Positions 1-13,240 of a stretch of DNA of 64,000 nucleotides are shown here, one piece after another. Under the pieces are notes generated by a model that was given only the letters and a program-made list of their open reading frames with translations, did no database searches and was not told the origin of the DNA. A program made the position numbers and the translations under genes. The DNA is from Anaeramoeba flamelloides (lineage: Eukaryota; Metamonada; Anaeramoebidae): positions 4,340,501-4,404,500 of the forward strand of contig JANTQA010000051.1 in NCBI GenBank assembly GCA_027625915.1. Direction: 5' to 3'. The stretch's first letter is position 1. Each line of letters opens with the position of its first letter.

Positions 1-1
1 T

Positions 2-958
2 GAATCAAAACAATTGATATTAAATTTTAATTGGAATAAATTAATAATAAGCAAAGATGAAAATATTAAACAAAATGGTATACTTATTGAAAAAATCTTG
101 AATAATAAAAAAAACACGGTTAAACCAGTAATTAATTGGACCACCTTCCATGATATTGAAAATAAAATAACTCATTATAATCGCAAACTAAAAGTACCAA
201 AAAAAATTCCAAAATTTAAAAAAGATTTAAAGGAAATGAATATTTTTGATTTTAAAACAGAATATATTGGAAACTTGTTATCATTATTTGGACAGAATTT
301 ATTGTCAAAAATCAAAATAAACGAATTTTTGGATGTATCTTGGACAAGGAAAAATAAATACGAGCTGTGCCCAAATTTAATGCCTTTTATAAAACGATTT
401 AATTGGCTATCAGATTGGACTTGTAGTTCAATTTTAAAAGAAACCGAAGATGAAAAAATGAGAATAAAAATAATTATCCAATTTATAAAAATAAGTCAAA
501 TCTTGCAAAAAATGAATAATTATAATGATTTAATGTCAATTGTTTCTGCGCTGGAATCGTCTGTGATAAGTAGACTTGAAACAACTTGGAAAAATGTCCC
601 TGAACAATATTTATCTATTTTTAAAGATTTAAGAAAATTAACTAGTGCAATTGGTGGATACCAAGAATTAAGATCACTCTATAACAAGTTTGATCCGCCA
701 ATGGTTCCCTACATTGGTGTTTTCCTTTCCGATTTGGTTTATATTGAAGAATTGCCAAACAGGTTGGATGGTAATCTAATTAATTGGGCAAAAAAACGAA
801 GAATATATGAAATAATAAGTTTTCTTAAAAAATGTCAAGCAGTGAAATATAATTGTATTTATTTTAGGAAAATTAAACAATTTTTTGAAAGAGACACCAA
901 TTTAACACAAGACGATTTGTGGAATTTAAGTGAGAAAATTGAACCTCCAAATTATTAA
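2..958 (+). CDS. RasGEF (CDC25-type) domain protein, 5' partial
   Basis: Guanine-nucleotide exchange factor for a Ras-family GTPase; only the C-terminal ~318 residues are in the window. The frame is open to the left edge, so the first in-frame TTG is not a start. The catalytic CDC25/RasGEF domain fills residues ~75-300. Visible family landmarks are a helix beginning FDFKTEYIGNLL, the block LMSIVSALESSVISRLETTW, then VPYIGVFLSDLVYIEE, and finally NLINWAKKRRIYEII. These match in order the conserved motifs of Sos/Cdc25/Dictyostelium Gef proteins, including the PP-x-VPY-x-G-x-x-LSDL core. The stop is TAA shortly after the domain, which is usual for amoeboid RasGEFs. An N-terminal RasGEF_N module and any other domains would lie outside the window. 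Which GTPase it acts on cannot be told. Confidence 0.95.
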   Translation, partial: ESKQLILNFNWNKLIISKDENIKQNGILIEKILNNKKNTVKPVINWTTFHDIENKITHYNRKLKVPKKIPKFKKDLKEMNIFDFKTEYIGNLLSLFGQNLLSKIKINEFLDVSWTRKNKYELCPNLMPFIKRFNWLSDWTCSSILKETEDEKMRIKIIIQFIKISQILQKMNNYNDLMSIVSALESSVISRLETTWKNVPEQYLSIFKDLRKLTSAIGGYQELRSLYNKFDPPMVPYIGVFLSDLVYIEELPNRLDGNLINWAKKRRIYEIISFLKKCQAVKYNCIYFRKIKQFFERDTNLTQDDLWNLSEKIEPPNY

Positions 959-1651
959 TAATATTCAATTGCAATTTTTAAATATGTTGTAAATTCAAAT
1001 TATGTCTTTTTTTATTATTTTTTTTTTTTTTTATTTATTTTTATTTCTGGGTTAACTATGAAATATTTTATTTATGATCATTGGAATTCTAATGATCACA
1101 TATAAATTCTTTAAGATGTTATCTGTTTAGGTTCTCTCATAAAAGGAATTTTAATTTTTATATAATTTGTAATCAGATACAATAAAAATTTGAAGGAATA
1201 ATAATAATCAATAAATATGAAAATATAATAGTTTATAATTTATTCAAAATGATTTTTGACTTTTTTTGTAATATGAAGGTTTTTTTTTTTTTTTGATTCT
1301 AATTATAAAATCAAAGGTTATTTTGATATTTCTTAATAATATATAATATAGAATTTTATCAAAATAATTCATTTTAGAAATAATTTCGATTATCAAATAC
1401 TTGTAAATTAAATTAAGAAGATGATAATTAAGACTTTTTTTTAATTTTAGCCTTTTAAAATAATAAATAACTTTTTTCTTGGCTTTAAAATTTTAATTTA
1501 TTTATTCCTTGAAGGACTAACCAGATTTTATTGATATGCGGATATTAATTTTATGATTAACAATATATTTAATTCCTTCAAAGAATGGTAAGTTAATAAA
1601 TTTTGTTTTAGATATTTGAAAATTTTCAGTTTTTTTTTCTTTATTAATTTA

Positions 1652-1900
1652 GAGAAAGGAGTAATTAAAAAAAATTTATCAAATTTGAAAGAGAGGAAGA
1701 AAAATAATTAAAATATGTATAAAAAATAATATTATCATTTTCATGGCCAAATAGAAACTATATGTGTACTGAATACACAGGAGGGATAAAAAACCGATAG
1801 AAAGATTATCAATTATAGATAAAAATTCCATAATCCGTGATTAATAATTGGTATTCCACAACTCTCAGAGTGGGGCCTAGATACCCGAATTTATTTTGTT
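1652..1900 (+). repeat. Dispersed repeat, copy 1 (hairpin-free)
   Basis: Shares a colinear series of blocks with 40428-40760: GAGAAAGGAGTAAT, then GATAGAAAGATTAT, then GTGATTAATAA, then AGTGGGGC. The copy here lacks the ~75-bp hairpin present inside the other copy, so it shows the arrangement without the hairpin. No ORF or terminal repeat is visible. Family unknown. Confidence 0.55.
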
Positions 1901-2441
1901 TTTGTTGAAGTGTTTCAAAATTTTCAGTTTGTTTCAAAGTTTTCCCTTTAGGTAAATACTATTATTTTAAAAAGTTAAATTTGAAATTTTGGTTGAAAAT
2001 GTAGAAAAAGTTACAATTTAAATTTTAAATCTTCATTCCAGTTCGTTTTCGAGTCTTATGGATTTTAGATAAAGGTATAAATATCTATTAAAATTAAGAG
2101 ATAAGTAAATATGGTGATAATAAAATTGATGTCAAATTTATGGTTTCTTTCAGATTTTCAAAATTGTTTTCTGTCTATAAATGTTTTTTTTTTTAATTCT
2201 TTTCAGAAATCAAAAAAACTAAAATTTTAGAATATTTTAATTCTCCACTACTACTTTAATTATTTTTTAAAAAAAATTATTAATCAACATATTATATTGT
2301 TTTTCAGACCTACACTTAATAAATATGAAACAGTTTAAAGCTGTATGAAATTAAATATAAAAGCAATATTGATATTTAATGGATAAATGGTATAAATTTT
2401 TCACTTCATTTTACTATTTTTGGCTTATCAAACTTTTGTAT

Positions 2442-4101
2442 TTTAAGGGATTAGCGTCACTGTAGATTCTTTTATAATTAAAGTATGTTTTAAATGGGTG
2501 TAAATGGTATTAGTGCAACATATCTCGAATTGATCTAGAAAATTAACTCCATTCCAAAAATTTAAAAGTATCCAAAATCAAAAATAAGCAAATAAAAAAA
2601 CTCGATTTATTATATTTTTACAAACATGATATAAAACGTATTTGTGTTACCTAATATTAATGTTTTTATAAGTTATAATTATTACTAAAATCAAAGAAAA
2701 AAAATATAAAACGAAAAAAAAAATCGATGTTCTCTAAATAATTAAATGAACTGAATATAAAATTGTATTGGTAAATTTGTTGAAATTTCCAAAATAATTA
2801 TTAATCGATCAAATGATAATATATCATAAACCAATTGTAAGTGATGTTTATCTTTAACAAACTTGAAACTAACCTTCTATCAACCATCTAAAAAAATCCA
2901 CTGAACGAAATAGATTATGTAATGAAAAAATGAAATGAAAACAAAACAATTAAAAAGATAAAAAATGAATTGGTTTGTAAAATCAAAATTATTTACAAAT
3001 TGAATAAAAGGGTGTATTAATTATTCCTTCAACTATTTAAAATTTGTCCAAGTTTTTGTGATTTATTTTTTAATATAAATATTATTTATCAGTGTTTTTA
3101 AATATTTTTTCCAAATGATCACTATTAAAACTTTTCATTTTTGAAAATTTTATTTTGAATCCTTTGTCAAATCTAATTTAGATGTTCCAAAATAATATTA
3201 TTTCGTATTTAATAATTCATATTTGGAACTTACAAAAGTAAAATTTTTTCAAATTTTTAATTTCAAAGAGTAACTAAATAATTATCAAAATTGAATCCAA
3301 AGACTGATTAGCTTTGTTTACTTTTGATAAATCTAATTGTAATTTCACATATATTGAAAATATATGTGAAATAGATTGTAAAAAGAATCATAAACTTTTA
3401 TTATTTAATTTTTTAAAACATTGAATTATTAAGAAACTAATAGATATTTCGCCACAAATTGAAGAAAGATATTTTACAACTTCGGAATATTTATATTTGA
3501 TATAGATTTAAATATGGACTCTTGATAAAAACCGAGTTTTTATTAGTGTCAGAAGAAATAAAGAGTTGCATGCATTTATCAAAATTTTGGTAAAATAAAC
3601 AAAACGTCCGTTTTGATTTTTGAACTAAAGGGGATTGAAATAATAAAATTGTTTGGTATTTATCAATACTTTGTTGAAAAAATGATTTTTTTTTAAAAAA
3701 AAAATATTAGTAATAACCAAACGAAATTTTGATTAAAATCATTATTATTCTATTAAGATTATAAGATATTATATTTTTACTCAAATCATAATTTGGGTAA
3801 ATGCTTGGAACTCTATATTTATCTCTAAAAATGTAAAAACTCTATTTTATTCCAACATTCTATATTTAGATAAGTGGATAATTCAACCTTTAATTTTGTC
3901 TGGAATTGCTGGTTTTTTTCTAAAATTCTTGGGTGTTTTACTAATACAAGGGTCATATTTAATTGATTGAATCAACAAATAGTCCTATTTTACCTTATCG
4001 ATTTTTTTTAGACTTTTTTGAAACATGAAGCAATTATCCGATTTCAATACATTAACAACTTACAATAATCTTCCGCTTCTCCTAGGGAGACTTTAATCCC
4101 T
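2442..4101 (-). mobile_element. TTAA-type non-autonomous element with nested insertion
   Basis: The ends are TTAAGGGATTAGCGTC on the left and GACTTTAATCCCTT on the right. The interior aligns in reverse orientation, block by block, with the 758-bp element at 31647-32404 (for example CCAAATGATCACTATTAAAA, and a stretch around 3290-3330). The left ~100 bp is separated from the rest by a TA-flanked element at about 2546-3065, which accounts for part of the larger size. There is no transposase ORF. A 13-bp perfect stem (3342-3354 with 3359-3371) lies inside. TTAA at the ends suggests a piggyBac-like target preference; that assignment is inference. Confidence 0.6.
2546..3065 (+). mobile_element. 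Diverged Tc1/mariner-like non-autonomous element (nested)
   Basis: A diverged copy of the element at 53868-54395. It shares the order of blocks ATTCCAAAAATTT, CCAAAATCAAAAATA, GGTAAATTTGTTGAAATTTC, ATCGATCAAATG and AACCTTCTATCAA, and ends near GTCCAAGTTTTTG. It interrupts the larger TTAA-type element at 2442-4101, so it is the younger insertion even though its termini have decayed. No ORF. Confidence 0.6.
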
Positions 4102-4703
4102 TCAAGACAGAGAATAAAAAAATTGGCTAACCCTGATCGATATTATTTATTTTTTTTTATCCTTTTGTGTATTTATTTTGTCTCATTTCAAAATTAGTTA
4201 ACATAATAATTATTTAATTTAGATATCAATATTTTATAAAAGAAGTTTCTCGGAAACCAAAAATATGACATTTTTTTTTTATAAAAAAATTTTTACAGTC
4301 ATCCTTCAGACGATCTTATATTATTAGAATTTTTTTTTTAATTTTGAAAATTGAATTTTTTGAAGTAAATTTTTTTATAACCTGATTGATTTTTAAAGTA
4401 AATTTTATGAATTTTGAAATAAATTTATAGAATTTTTCATTCTCGGATTGGAAATTAATGTTTAAAAAATAAAGATTATTTTCAAGAAAGAAAAATGGGC
4501 CAAATTGGAAATCATTTTTTTATTCCCTTTTAAAGTTTTAAGAACTGTAATTATTGAAAGGGGTTTTACTATTTGATTTCCATTTATAAATTAGAGTGGT
4601 TGTGCTATTTATTACCAAGTATAAATCGTATTGTAATTGTATTATAATAAAACTGGTTTAAAATATCAATCTTTATTAATTATATTTTTCAAGTTGATTT
4701 CTA

Positions 4704-4880
4704 TTAAGGGATTAATCTCTATTATTTTTTTTACCTAAATTTAATAGTGATTGAGAAAATTTTTTGAAAATTAGTAAGATTTGAAAACTCGGTTTATTTT
4801 CAATATACAACATATTTAGAGATAAAAAATCCTTATTTAGAAATTGATCAAAAAAAAAATAATAGAGACTAGTCCCTTAA
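4704..4880. mobile_element. Small TTAA-flanked MITE, copy 1
   Basis: About 177 bp from TTAA to TTAA. The left end is TTAAGGGATTAATCTCTATT and the right end is AATAGAGACTAGTCCCTTAA, which are inverted repeats of each other. Near-identical interiors occur at 60312-60492 and 63300-63477. Non-coding. TTAA as putative target duplication plus short GGGA-starting inverted repeats suggests a piggyBac-type MITE (inference). Confidence 0.75.
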
Positions 4881-6816
4881 AATAAAAATAAAAAACATGA
4901 AAGATGTTTTTTTAAACCCAGTAAATTGAAAAAAATAATTAATCGTTTAGCTTGACTAATCTTCAGTAATTCGGGATTGAATTGGTAAAAATTTTAGGGA
5001 CTTTTGAGAAATAGTACATATAACAAATTAATTTGTAAAGAGTCATTGGTATTAGAATTATAAATTCGAAAAATTCTCGCCATATTGTCCTTTTTTCTTT
5101 TAATATTACTTAAGGAATATTCAATTTTTATTCTCTCTAAAGGTTGTTATCCAATTTAGTATTCAAAATAACTAAATATTTGATTTTTTGTTGAAGGAAA
5201 ATCCAAATACTTCGTTTTTTGTTTTATTTTTATTGATTCTTTTGTATTATCTTGAAAGGTACAAAAACTTTGTGATTATCATAACTGTTAATAGTAAAAA
5301 TGTTGGACACAGAAAAATGGTTGGTAACCATATTTAATTGGAAACCTTAGTAAAATTGTAAATTAAATCCTATTGATAACTAGGTGAATTTTATATAAAT
5401 CGAGGTTTAAAGGTGTTATAAGTTCATTAATCTGTGGTGTGTGTAGAATACTCATTTGAATGGTTGATAACTAAAGTAGATCATGCTATTTTAACAAAAA
5501 TCCAAGTTTTTGTAAAGTTTACTATTAATTCTGAAAATGGTAATTTTTAAACTTGCTTTAGATTATAAGAGATAAGATTTTGAAAAAGTAGAATTATATT
5601 AGTCCTTATTATAATAAGTAGATTTTTGTTATTTTCTTTAGTTATTTCGCAAAAGAAAGAATTTAAAAATCATTTTCAGTAATGTTCAAAATTAAAATTG
5701 CTGTCCAACTATTTTTCTCTTTCCAACATCTTTCTCTCAATAGTAATATTTCAAGGTAAATTTGAAATCGATTTTATTTGCCTCTTGTTAAACTGTCCAT
5801 CCAGATGATTTTGAAGTATATTTAGACTCATCCTTTCACCTCATAATACTTGGGTATAAAGTGGAGGGATTACAACGCAAAGAATTTTGGATTTTTCGAT
5901 CTTTTTGTGATAAATTTCGAATTTGATTTGTACAAAAATGATATAACCTCAGCTATTCAGATTGGAAAATACCACAAAACATTCCATTTTAAGAAGATCT
6001 TTTAACTTACAATTCTTTTAGGCAAATAAAACATGCTGTTGATAAATCTAAAAGTAATTGTTGCAATGTATAAAAAACGCAAAAACCTTAGCAAAGAAAT
6101 TTAATTTTGTGATCTCTATTTCTTTCTTTTGTTCTTTTTTGTTATACACACAAATCAAATTTACAATTCAGAATGCTTAAAAAACTTCAGAATTGAAAAA
6201 AGATCATCTAATTAAATTTTTGTCATTTTAATTACAAATACTCGTTGTATACTCTTTGGAAAGTTAACTTTTTATTCTTAAACAAGGTAAAACCTTTCTG
6301 ATTTCAAAAACACATTGAAGGGTACTTTAAAAAAAATAGTCTCTTGTTCGGTAAGCAAAGCTCAAGTTTGTTTGAAGAAAAGTTTCCAAAAGAAGGTAAA
6401 ATTTCATTAATTTTTATTAGCATTTTGGACACACAAAGTAATTTTCCCTTTGAGAGATGTTTTTTTGCAAAACTTCATTAGTTTGAGAACATGTATTCTG
6501 TTTTTAAATACAACTGAAAAAAACATAATGGAAATATAAAAATAAGAAAAATTCTTAATATTTTTAAAATACTTGTGAGTTACTCTTTAAAAAACCTTGA
6601 AAGAAACAGAAGAAGAAATATAAATTCAATTTTCAAGATGATAAATCTCAAATTTCAAGAAACCAAAAAAACATTCAACAACAATCATTTTTTTTACTTT
6701 TAATTAATTAATTACCCAGCCCTTTCAATTTTTTCAGCTATTTTTCATTCAAAAGAAATTTCAAATTAATTAGATCTATATTTGAAGAAACACAGCCCAC
6801 TTTTAGTTTGTAAAAA

Positions 6817-8696
6817 ATGGAAAATGAGATTCTGTTTCAAGATGACGATTTGAATAATTCTTCATTTAATGAGCTTTGTGAATTGTGCTATGAAGAGCAA
6901 TACAGTTTATATTGCTTTGAATGTAAATTACACATTTGTTCAAAATGTAATGAATCTCTTCACTACAACAGTAATCTGAAAATGACACATCAAATTAAAA
7001 CAACCAAACCCAATAGTACAAGTAAAATAACTTTTTCTTTTTTATTAATTTTTTTTTTGTTTTTTTTTGTTTTTTTTTTTGTTTTAACATTTTTTGAGAA
7101 AAAACCTTTTTTTGAATTTTAATTATACAAAACAAATATCATCCAATTTCCAAATAAAAGCGAAATTTCTCTCAAATATTCAATTACTAGAAATTAAAGA
7201 AGAACAAAATGATAGCCAAACAAGATTTGGACAAGATTTTGGCAATAATACAATTTTTCCTTTTGATGCTTCCTTGAATCAAAAAGAAACAGAAAAATCT
7301 GAAGGGGCAAAGAAAATAAAAGACAAAGAAGAGATTAGTGGTGATCAAAAAATTGAAATAGAATTAGAAAAAGAAAACGAACAAGAAAAACATAAAGAAA
7401 AAGAAAAACATAAAGAAAAAGAAATACAAAAAGAAAAGGAAAAGGAAAAAGAAGAATTAAAAATGAGAATTGAAAAAGAAAACGAAAAAGAAAACGGAAA
7501 AGAAAAAGAAAAACAAAAACAAAAAGAAAAACAAAAAGAAAAACAAAAACTAAAACAAATGGAAAAAGAAAGGAAAAGAAAGGAAAGACTCAAGAGAGAA
7601 AGGCTTAAGAGAGAAAAGATCAAGAGAGAAAAGAAAAAAAGAGAACAACAAAAAATAAGACAGATGAAAAAAAAACGAGAAATGGAAAGAAAAAGAAAAA
7701 GAGACACTGATCACCAAAAGGAATTAGAAATGGAAAAGGAATTGGAAATGGAAATTGCTAAAGAAAACCCAATCAAAAACGAACAAATTGTAAAATTCTT
7801 AAACAAACCAGAGAAAATTAATTCATACAATATCAATAGCCCATTTAGTAATTGTATTTCAAGGCTCGGGTGGATGTGTAGCAAACAAAATGTGATTGAG
7901 CCAAATTTGGAAATTATTAAGTTCTTCATCAAATATGGATCCAATTGTAATTTGAATACTGGAAAATTTCATAATATTACCCCTTTTCAACAATATTGTA
8001 ATAGATACGATGAAATTAATGAAGAAAGAGAAGAAATTTTACGATATTTTTTACAAATTGGTCAGGCGAATGTTTTTATAAAAAATAATCACAGAAAGAA
8101 TGCACTTTATTATTTATCAAAAAAAAGAAATTCCACAAAAATTGTTAGAGATTTATTATTATCGTTTTTAACGAAAAAAAGTAGCAAATATATCAATGAT
8201 TTGAAGGAGTATGATTTTAATAAGGCTTCATTTCTTAAAAAAAGACTATCAAAAAAAAAGATTGCCAAGTTTTATTTTTTGCCATTATTAGTTTTCACTT
8301 TACTAAAAAATGGTAAGTATGAATCATTGTACCGATTATTTGATGAATACCAGCAGATGGCTCAAAAAGATTTTTATTTAAATTTATATAAAAAACAAGA
8401 AAATAATAATAATGATAATCAGAACAACAACAATAATAATAATAATAATAAGTCTGGGAATGATAATAATAATAAAAAAACAATATCTAGAAAAAAGAAA
8501 AAAAAAAGACCAAATAAAACTGGAAAATCACAAAAGCACATAGATCTTGTGAAAATTTGTGAAAAAAAAACTCATGCAACTATCGTGCATCTTTTATGTT
8601 TAATGGGAAATAATAATTCTAATACTAAAAATAAGGATGACAGTAGTACACATAACAGCAATAATCTTATTAATATCCATAATAAGAATATTAATA

Positions 8697-8729
<33 letters not shown>

Positions 8730-11700
8730 ATAATTCTAATAATTCTAATAATCCTAATAACAATAATAATCATAACAATAGCAATAACAATAACAATAAC
8801 AATAACGTTAATTCAAACGGGGGGGTTACACATATGATTAATTATATACCAAAAATCAAATGTTTAGAAAGATTAATCCAATATGATGACTTTGACATAA
8901 ATTGTAAAATGATTCAAAATTTGAGACCACTTCATTGTTTATGTTTGCGATCCAATCCATCAGTAGAATTAATACAATTTTTAATTGATAATGGGGCCAA
9001 TGTTAATTGCAAAGATGATTTACAATTAACCCCATTGCATTGGCATTGTAATCAGCCCAATCCGTCGATTAATGTGATTAAAGTGTTGATTAATAACGGT
9101 GCATATATCAACTGTGCCAATGCGAGTCATGAAGCTGCTTTGCATTTAATTTGCGATCGTAATAATCCAAATTATAAAATTATTGAGTTTTTAATCCAAA
9201 ATGGTGCGAATATTAATCAACCGGGCAAGGAAAAAACAACTCCTTTCCAATGTCTTTGTGATCAAATTAATAATCCTCCATTTAATATTGTAAAATTAAT
9301 GATTGAAAATGGTGCAAATATGAATTTGCAGGACGAGTTAGGTGAAACGCCAATACATTGCTTATTGAAAAAACTGAATCCAAGTTATCAAATTATTGAA
9401 TACCTGATTCAAATGGGTGCCGATATGAATAAGAGATATTACAAAACTAAATGGACGCCATTGCATTTTCTTTGTAATCCCAAATTAATGAAAAAAGACT
9501 TTACAAAATTTTCGCATCCGAAAAATCTACAAATTCAATTACAAGATAAAGGTAATGATAAAATAAATAATTTTTATAGTGATCAATCAATAAAAATATT
9601 TTCATTAATAATATCAAGTGGTGTTGATTTAAATGTGCAAGACTTAAATCGAGATACCCCATTGCATTTTTTATGTAATCAAAAAAAGCCTTCATTTGAC
9701 ATTATTAAACTATTCCTTGAAAACGGCGCTGATAAAAATCTACAGGGTTATAATAAAAATACACCTTTACATTGGGTTTGTTGCCAAAAAAATCCTAATA
9801 ATGAGATAATTAAATTATTCCTTCAAAGCGGTGCTGATATTAATATATTAAATCACGAATCAAAATCCATTTTACATTTGATTTGTGAAAAAAATATAAG
9901 CCCATCCAAAGAAATAATACAATTATTAATTAATGATGGTATCAATTTAAATACTCAAGATATTAATTCTGATACTCCATTGCATTTTTTATGTAATCAA
10001 AAAAACCCTTCATTTGAAATTATTAAATTAGTGGTGATAAATGGTGGTGATATTAATATGAGGGGTTTCTTGAATCAAACCCCATTGCATTGGCTGTGTG
10101 ATCAACAAATACCAAGTTATGAAATAATTGAATACTTTATGAAAAATAATGTATTGGTTAATGTACAAAACAAAGAATTAGAAACACCCATGCATTTGCT
10201 TTGTAAATCACATACTGATGATGATGATGATGACTATGGGGATGAGGATGGAAGTGAGGGGGATGAGGATGATGATGATGATGATATTATTGATGATGAT
10301 GATTATGATGAAAAAATGAGAAAAAAAAATCAATTAAAATATAGTTTCAAAAGTGACAAAAAAGCATGGAATATAATTCATAATAAAAAAGTGGAAAAGA
10401 TGGAAAAGATGGAAAAGGAAGGAGATGACAAAGATGCAATTGAAAAGAAAGATGACAAGGATACAATTGGAAATAAAGATGATAAAGATGTAATTGAAAA
10501 GAAAGAAGAAAAAGAAGATGATGATGATGATGAGAAATTGCAGAACACCTTTCAAATCCAAAATTTAATTAAGATTGTAACTTTATTCACAAATAATAAA
10601 GCTGATTTTACTCTTAAAAATGAAGATTTCTCCACCCCCTTTCATTACTATTACCAACAGAAAAATCCGTCTCTAAAGGTATTAGATATGTTGTTACAGA
10701 ATATTCCAAAAATAAATTTAATAAAAACACCCAATAAGGAAACATTCTTACATCTGGTTTGTAAATCAAAAAATCCATCAATAAAAATAATCAAATTATT
10801 GCTTGATCATAAAAATAATCCAAACCTGGAAACAAGTGATCGAAAAAAAACAGCCCTTCATTTTCTATGCAAATCAAAAACCCCATCATATGACATCATA
10901 AAATTGCTTCTTGATAATAAAGTTAAAGTAAATGTGCAAGATTATAAATTAAGAACACCTTTACATTTATTGATGAAAATGATTTTTAATCAGCAAGATA
11001 TCCAAAAGGTAAGGGAATTGGTCCCCTTTCTAAATTTATTTCTCAGTCGGAGTGTGAATCTCAGATTGAAAGACCAAAGCAATAACACTATTTTCCATTT
11101 GATTATTGATCAAATAACTTTTAGCAATCAGCAGATCCTATATGAAATTTTTATGCTATTGATTAATAAACTTGATTATTATTATCCCAAAAATAAGAAA
11201 TGCTATTATTCGATTTTTAAATATTTAATTTTTGAAATATCAGATTCCTCAATCAATCTGTATTTGCCATTTTTAAACGTCTTTTTGAACAAAGGCTTAT
11301 CCCTTAATCAGCTAGACAAAAAGAATAATAATAATTCCATCCTACACATCTATTTTGAAAGGCAAAGATGCCCTTCATTGGTGTTGGTCAAGCTTCTACT
11401 AAAGTGGGGGTTTAATATTAATAATCAAAATGATACGCTGCAAACGGCAATACATATACTTTCTAATAATATAAGTATTTATCGTGCCGTTGTTAATCGG
11501 GATGTGATGAATAATCAGGGTGTAAATTACAATATGCAACTACAAATAAATACAGGAAATAAAAAGAAGAAAAAGACAAAAAAAAAACACATTGCTACAA
11601 TCAAAGGTAAGGCCAAAATTAAAAGCAATCTATTGCTAGTGAATCTTTATAAATGCTTCCTCAAGTATAACGCAAATCTGGCATTGAAGGACCACCGGGG

Positions 11701-12247
11701 GAGAACAGTCCTGCATTTCATGATTTTCAAAATGCCAAGAAACCTTCGATTTTATAGAGAATTTTTCCAATTGTTAGAAAATTATAACCAAATTCATTTA
11801 ATCAATTCCACAGATTCAAGAAATCAAACAATCCTACATTTGCTCTGTAAAACCAAAAGATGCAACACCGATTTAATAAAGGTATTGGTTCAATTTAATC
11901 CCGATTTTAATATCCAAGATATTAACCGTGAAACTGCATTGCATTTGCTTACCTATAAAGATCGCAAAAATCGTAAAAAGTATCCTCTCATCGAACTGTT
12001 ACTCAAGAAGGGGGCAGACATCAATATTCTCAATAAGAACGATTTGACACCCATATTCACTCAATGCATGAATAATTTAAGTTTTAAGGTTATTCAATTA
12101 TTCGTTTCCTACAAGGCTAACCTTAATATCCTGAATAATAAACAAGAAACTTTGCTTGATTATATTCTTAGAAGAAGAAGTGCTAATAAAATAGTCATTA
12201 ATTTTTTAATAGAAAATGGTGCTAAGACAAGCAACCAAGTAAAATAA
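6817..12247 (+). CDS. B-box zinc finger / coiled-coil / ankyrin-repeat protein
   Basis: Two exons: 6817-7021 and 7161-12247. The donor is GTAAAA at 7022, and the acceptor after 7160 keeps frame; an acceptor after 7190 also does. The product is ~1763 residues. Residues 21-58 form a type-1 B-box with ligand pattern C21/C24, C33/C36, C41/C44, H49, H58. A Lys/Glu/Arg coiled-coil follows (~135-275), then Asn runs (~480-620). An ankyrin block spans ~635-1083, an Asp/Glu/Lys linker ~1085-1190, and a second ankyrin block ~1195-1758. Most ankyrin units are ~35 residues with TPLHxLCxxxNPSxxII, two residues longer between the helices than the usual 33. The likely role is a scaffold; the B-box may mediate self-association. 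No RING, kinase or other enzymatic domain is visible, so the function is unknown. Confidence 0.9.
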
Positions 12248-13240
12248 TAATTTTTTTAATTTTATTTTATTTTATTTTTTTTAATTTTTGACGAATACTT
12301 AAAAGTGGTAAACCTTGAACTTAATCATGAGAATGTTATTAATTTTAATTAAAATAATTCCTTTTATTTTTAATAATTTATTTTTTTTGTCATCAAGGCA
12401 GATTTTTTTTTCCTGAATTTTTAATATATTATTTTATGGATTTTTCATATTAATATTATTAAAAATAATTTATAAAAAAAATTATTGGACAATAGTTAAG
12501 AATTTAAAAGGTGTTTGTATACTAATTATAGAATACAAATTTAATTTTGAAATTGATAATTATTCATGAGATATGTGATCAAGAAAAACTAATTATTAAA
12601 TCTGATTAATAATTCACATTGAAATTCTTTCTAATCTTAAAAAATATTATGGGCTTGAATTCCCAGTATTTTTTAAAATGAAAAGTAAAATTATTCGCAC
12701 ATTTGGGGAAAATCATGTTTCACTTTTTTTTCTCAATGATAAAATGTGTTTTTTTTTACGATGAACTTTCACTGAAAAAATTTCATCAACAAGATTTTTT
12801 TATTAATAATTAAATTCATTTTAAAGGACATTACTTAGTATCAATTTTCTTAGTGAACATTTGTCTTTTTAAAGATCTTTTTTTTTTATTTTGATGTGAT
12901 CTTTCACAATTAAAAAAGAATTAAAAAGAAAAAAAATTCTGAAAAGGAAAAAAAAATGATTAATATGAAAAAGAAAAAGAAAGAAAAACATAAATTTGAA
13001 ATCAAAAAAAAAAAAAGAAAATTTTTTTAAAAAAAAGAGAAAGAAATCAAAAGAAAAACAAAATCAAAGAAAGATCAAAACAAAAGAAAAATAAAAATTT
13101 GGAAAAGCAAAACTAAAATTTTCAAAATTAGAAAAAATGGTTCTGATCTAAAAATTGAAATTCTAATTGAAAAAATTTTTAATATTATTTTTAACACTTA
13201 TCACGTAAAAAGTTCCATCACTTTGAAATCAAGATATAAA

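Larger units (their letters stand above)
959..6816. other. Gene-free 5.9 kb with dispersed elements
   Basis: No convincing coding exon. The stretch holds a TTAA-flanked element (2442-4101) with a nested TA-flanked element, a small TTAA element (4704-4880) and a diverged repeat (1652-1900) shared with 40428-40760. The rest is AT-rich sequence with T-runs in which nothing else is recognised. Confidence 0.6.

Noticed and set aside
7099-7160. Acceptor at 7098 for the ankyrin gene
   Set aside because: It is out of phase with the B-box exon; acceptors after 7160 or 7190 keep the frame.
7345-7944. Minus-strand open frames opposite the ankyrin gene
   Set aside because: They are complements of the Lys/Glu repeats and the adjoining coding region; Phe/Ser/Leu-only text with no domain.
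8295-8837. Open frames on both strands over the Asn tracts
   Set aside because: Shadows of AAT/AAC repeats inside the real coding frame.
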